A stretch of DNA of 9,534 nt from Pedosphaera sp. Its GTDB lineage: Bacteria > Verrucomicrobiota > Verrucomicrobiia > Limisphaerales > SXTU01. Below the pieces are notes generated by a model, which was not told the DNA's origin, searched no databases, and saw only the letters and a list, made by a program, of their open reading frames with translations. Each line of letters begins with the position of its first letter. Position 1 is the first letter of the stretch. Of the stretch, positions 7,401 through 9,534 are shown in pieces. A program made the position numbers and the translations under genes. Where the stretch lies: assembly GCA_009695395.1 (NCBI GenBank), contig SIBB01000103.1:1-9534 (forward strand). The letters run 5' to 3'.

Positions 7401-8081
7401 CCGCCGACAGCGGGTCGAATGATGAACAACAACATGGCCCCCGCAGGCAATGCGAACGGCCACTACGAAGCCGGTCCTCGGATGCCCGGTGTCCAACTCA
7501 CGCGCGAAGGCGGAACTCCTGGCACAGTGGCCGTCATCCGCCGCTTCACCGCACCGCAGGACGCCAGTTTGAGTGTTGACGGCACGCTTTCGTTGGCGGG
7601 CTACGGGGCCAAGAAAGGCGCGCCAGCCGGCGACGGTGTCTCGGGTTACATCGTTCACAGCCGCACCGGCCAGATCGGCACTTACGCTCTGACCGCGTCC
7701 CGGACAATGCCGACTAAGATCGCCAAAGTGGACGTGAAGAAAGGCGACACGATCGACTTCATCGTGGACAGCGGCGGGCGCGGCAACTCCGTCGGCGACG
7801 CCTTCAATTGGGCACCCGTGTTGGCGCTGGCCACGGCTACTGCTGCCGCAGGTCCGACTCCCGCCGCCATGAACTCCTTTGGCGGAGCGCCGATGGCAAG
7901 CGGTGCCCCGGCCATGGCTCCTGGCATGCCAAAGATGGGCAACCAGATGGGTGGCGCACCCGGCACATTTAGTGCCGCCGCCCAGTTTGCCGGGCCCAAC
8001 GCCAGCAACAAGCCCCTCGACACTTGGGAAAAATACGCGCAAATCCTCCTCCTCGCCAACGAGATGACCTTCGTTGACTGA
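4461..8081 (+). CDS. PSD1-type protein: planctomycete cytochrome c domain + DUF1549 + DUF1553 with an inserted C-terminal beta-rich domain
   Basis: I choose ATG 4461 (1206 residues). The longer frame from TTG 4410 would start inside the terminator tail and bury the signal peptide MKPMLKFAVAATVACTAPVF. Domains: PSCyt1 haem domain at ~25-125 with CHKCH at 46-50 and probable distal ligand Met103 (LQMPPKDK); DUF1549 at ~174-375 (DIDLFVLTKLEEKG, RRAYFDLLGMPPT, YGERWGRYWLDIARYADTRG) with a second CxxCH, CARCHDHKFDP, from C351; a middle region to ~685; DUF1553 from ~686 (MTVRVLINRVWMNHFGGALV, TPTDFGVRADDPTHPELL, NRRRLDFEGFRDSLL, NSTVPQQALYLMNSPFV). Usual PSD1 proteins go almost directly from the ~942 region to the closing W-x-x-x-AQ-x-LL-x-x-NE motif; here that tail (TWEKYAQILLLANEMTFVD, W1189) is displaced by about 230 residues. 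The protein is exported and probably binds two c-type haems. A partnership with DUF1501 is inferred from context and family habit. The reaction is unknown. No clear Shine-Dalgarno. Confidence 0.94.
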   Translation: MKPMLKFAVAATVACTAPVFAQDKPLTPEENDYFESKIRPALIEHCHKCHSGDKDAKIKGGFQLDSKAGLLKGGSTGPGLVAGQPDRSLMIKAMRHTDPNLQMPPKDKVPDSVLADFENWVRMGAPDPRSGKAAAILKTDEDLAKAKKHWAFQPVVKPEPPKPKAHLKSWIQNDIDLFVLTKLEEKGLFPTPSADKWTLVRRAYFDLLGMPPTAKEAEEFVADESKDAWPKLIDKLLASPHYGERWGRYWLDIARYADTRGGGGNNRMGDNRLVHAFTYRDWVVNAINDDMPYDKFLKYQIAADAMPGTEAKHLAALGFITLNRATNNKAEEIDDRIDALTRGTMSFSVYCARCHDHKFDPIPTKDYYSLYGVFDSLTYSMGAKPVIQKIEDTAAYRDYTAKKALNEARLEAYRQGAVATFVGEARGKTIDYLLAVHYSNLGNTNYQFAGRQADQQRFETLTKLQFEVAGPWKRFLDQRVKAKDPIFIPWGDYAKLLEVDEVSDKEFTAKSRELAEKYMSKDGTPMKGLNPLVAKAFSTPVASFRIVTERYAKLFRDADAAWFGAVVLDAKKKKGDDDPTLKALSDPAQEQLRQVFYGSYPQASPVNVSYAQLSRFDNNRIANGEAVFTLQGDQLDSNHPGAPLRAMAISDASTPRNAKVAIKGDPRNLGPEAPRQFLEVLNPNRKPFSSKNSGRAELAEEIASKNNPMTVRVLINRVWMNHFGGALVRTPTDFGVRADDPTHPELLNYLSAWVMENDWSVKKLHKLVMTSATYMQGSDDRAKPMLNDPANLYVWKMNRRRLDFEGFRDSLLTVSGKLDPKLGGPPVRITPEGGNPMQYKDDPYRRTIYGYIDRGNLSSIFRTFDFANPDATTGQRFNSTVPQQALYLMNSPFVGDLARSIVHRDDVKNKVDEEQRIEMLYQICFQRMPTSLETKVGMRFLEDQSGMKGGDAKPIWQYGYGQYNPRTRQVGFFKMPVYTNPPTAGRMMNNNMAPAGNANGHYEAGPRMPGVQLTREGGTPGTVAVIRRFTAPQDASLSVDGTLSLAGYGAKKGAPAGDGVSGYIVHSRTGQIGTYALTASRTMPTKIAKVDVKKGDTIDFIVDSGGRGNSVGDAFNWAPVLALATATAAAGPTPAAMNSFGGAPMASGAPAMAPGMPKMGNQMGGAPGTFSAAAQFAGPNASNKPLDTWEKYAQILLLANEMTFVD
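7320..8021 (+). other. Inserted beta-rich domain and Met-rich linker within the DUF1553 region of the first PSD1 gene
   Basis: Residues 954-1117 (from PIWQYGYGQYNP to DAFNWAPVL) contain alternating short hydrophobic strands with Gly turns: VIRRFTAP, ASLSVDGTLSLAGYG, GVSGYIVHSRTG, KVDVKKGDTIDFIVDSGG. This is the pattern of a jelly-roll or carbohydrate-binding-like module. I recall similar insertions in other planctomycete PSD1 proteins, but cannot name a Pfam entry. It is followed by an Ala/Pro/Gly/Met-rich linker with six Met between 1137 and 1163, and then by the normal DUF1553 C-terminal motif. The base composition is like that of the rest of the gene, so it is not a recent foreign insertion by eye. 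Confidence 0.6.
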
Positions 8082-8107
8082 GCATCAGGACCGCTTTTTG
8101 AAATCGC

Positions 8108-8140
8108 CGAAGGCCGCCGTCAGGCGGCCTTCGTGCTTTA
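8108..8140 (+). terminator. Terminator-like hairpin after the first PSD1 gene
   Basis: An 11-bp perfect stem, CGAAGGCCGCC at 8108-8118 with GGCGGCCTTCG at 8123-8133, closes a GTCA loop and is followed by TGCTTTA. It begins 27 bases after the PSD1 stop and 76 bases before the next gene. The T-run is weak, so efficiency is uncertain, but position and stem strength fit a rho-independent terminator. The remaining intergenic bases up to 8208 show no confident promoter. Confidence 0.7.
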
Positions 8141-8208
8141 CGGGACGAATTCCGCGCTTGGAAATCCCCTACAACTCCGTTCCTCTTGGGATGGTCCAAA
8201 CCACCACG

Positions 8209-9534
<1,326 letters not shown>

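Overview
The window is GC-rich chromosomal DNA from a bacterium of the Planctomycetota-Verrucomicrobiota group, more likely Verrucomicrobiota. The assignment rests on gene content: two proteins of the planctomycete cytochrome c / DUF1549 / DUF1553 type ('PSD1'), one DUF1501 protein and one DUF6797-type beta-propeller protein. These families are strongly expanded in that superphylum. The lack of clear Shine-Dalgarno sequences before the starts and a CAATCGG heptamer repeat fit the same origin. Phylum-level placement is inference. No tRNA, rRNA, CRISPR array, transposase or prophage gene is visible.

Layout. Positions 1-2540 carry two minus-strand genes in the order 2540->2181 and then 2125->1. 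The first is a small secreted protein whose reading frame lacks a normal start codon. The second is a large secreted DUF6797/beta-propeller protein cut by the left edge. Positions 2541-2917 are a divergent intergenic region with a hairpin at the 5' side of the minus-strand operon and a degenerate, repeat-like stretch. The plus strand then carries a Tat-exported DUF1501 protein (2918-4354), a perfect 12-bp terminator-like hairpin, a 1206-residue PSD1 protein (4461-8081), another terminator-like hairpin, and a second PSD1 protein (from 8209) cut by the right edge.

How the genes may work together. All five products carry export signals, and both PSD1 proteins keep CxxCH haem-attachment motifs in the PSCyt1 and DUF1549 regions. 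The DUF1501 protein belongs to the alkaline phosphatase/sulfatase-like superfamily. The DUF6797 protein has a sorbosone/glucose-dehydrogenase-like propeller. Together this looks like a periplasmic or surface-associated c-type haem oxidoreductase and hydrolase-like set. A role in attacking complex, perhaps sulfated, carbohydrates is often proposed for these families, but nothing in the window proves the substrate.

Most notable points: (i) the small gene at 2181-2540 resembles the N-terminal module of its neighbour and can be given a complete signal peptide only by starting at a non-canonical ATC codon; (ii) a beta-rich, sugar-binding-like domain plus a methionine-rich linker is inserted near the C-terminal end of the DUF1553 domain of the first PSD1 protein; (iii) a 7-bp tandem repeat lies inside the DUF1549 region of the second PSD1 gene.
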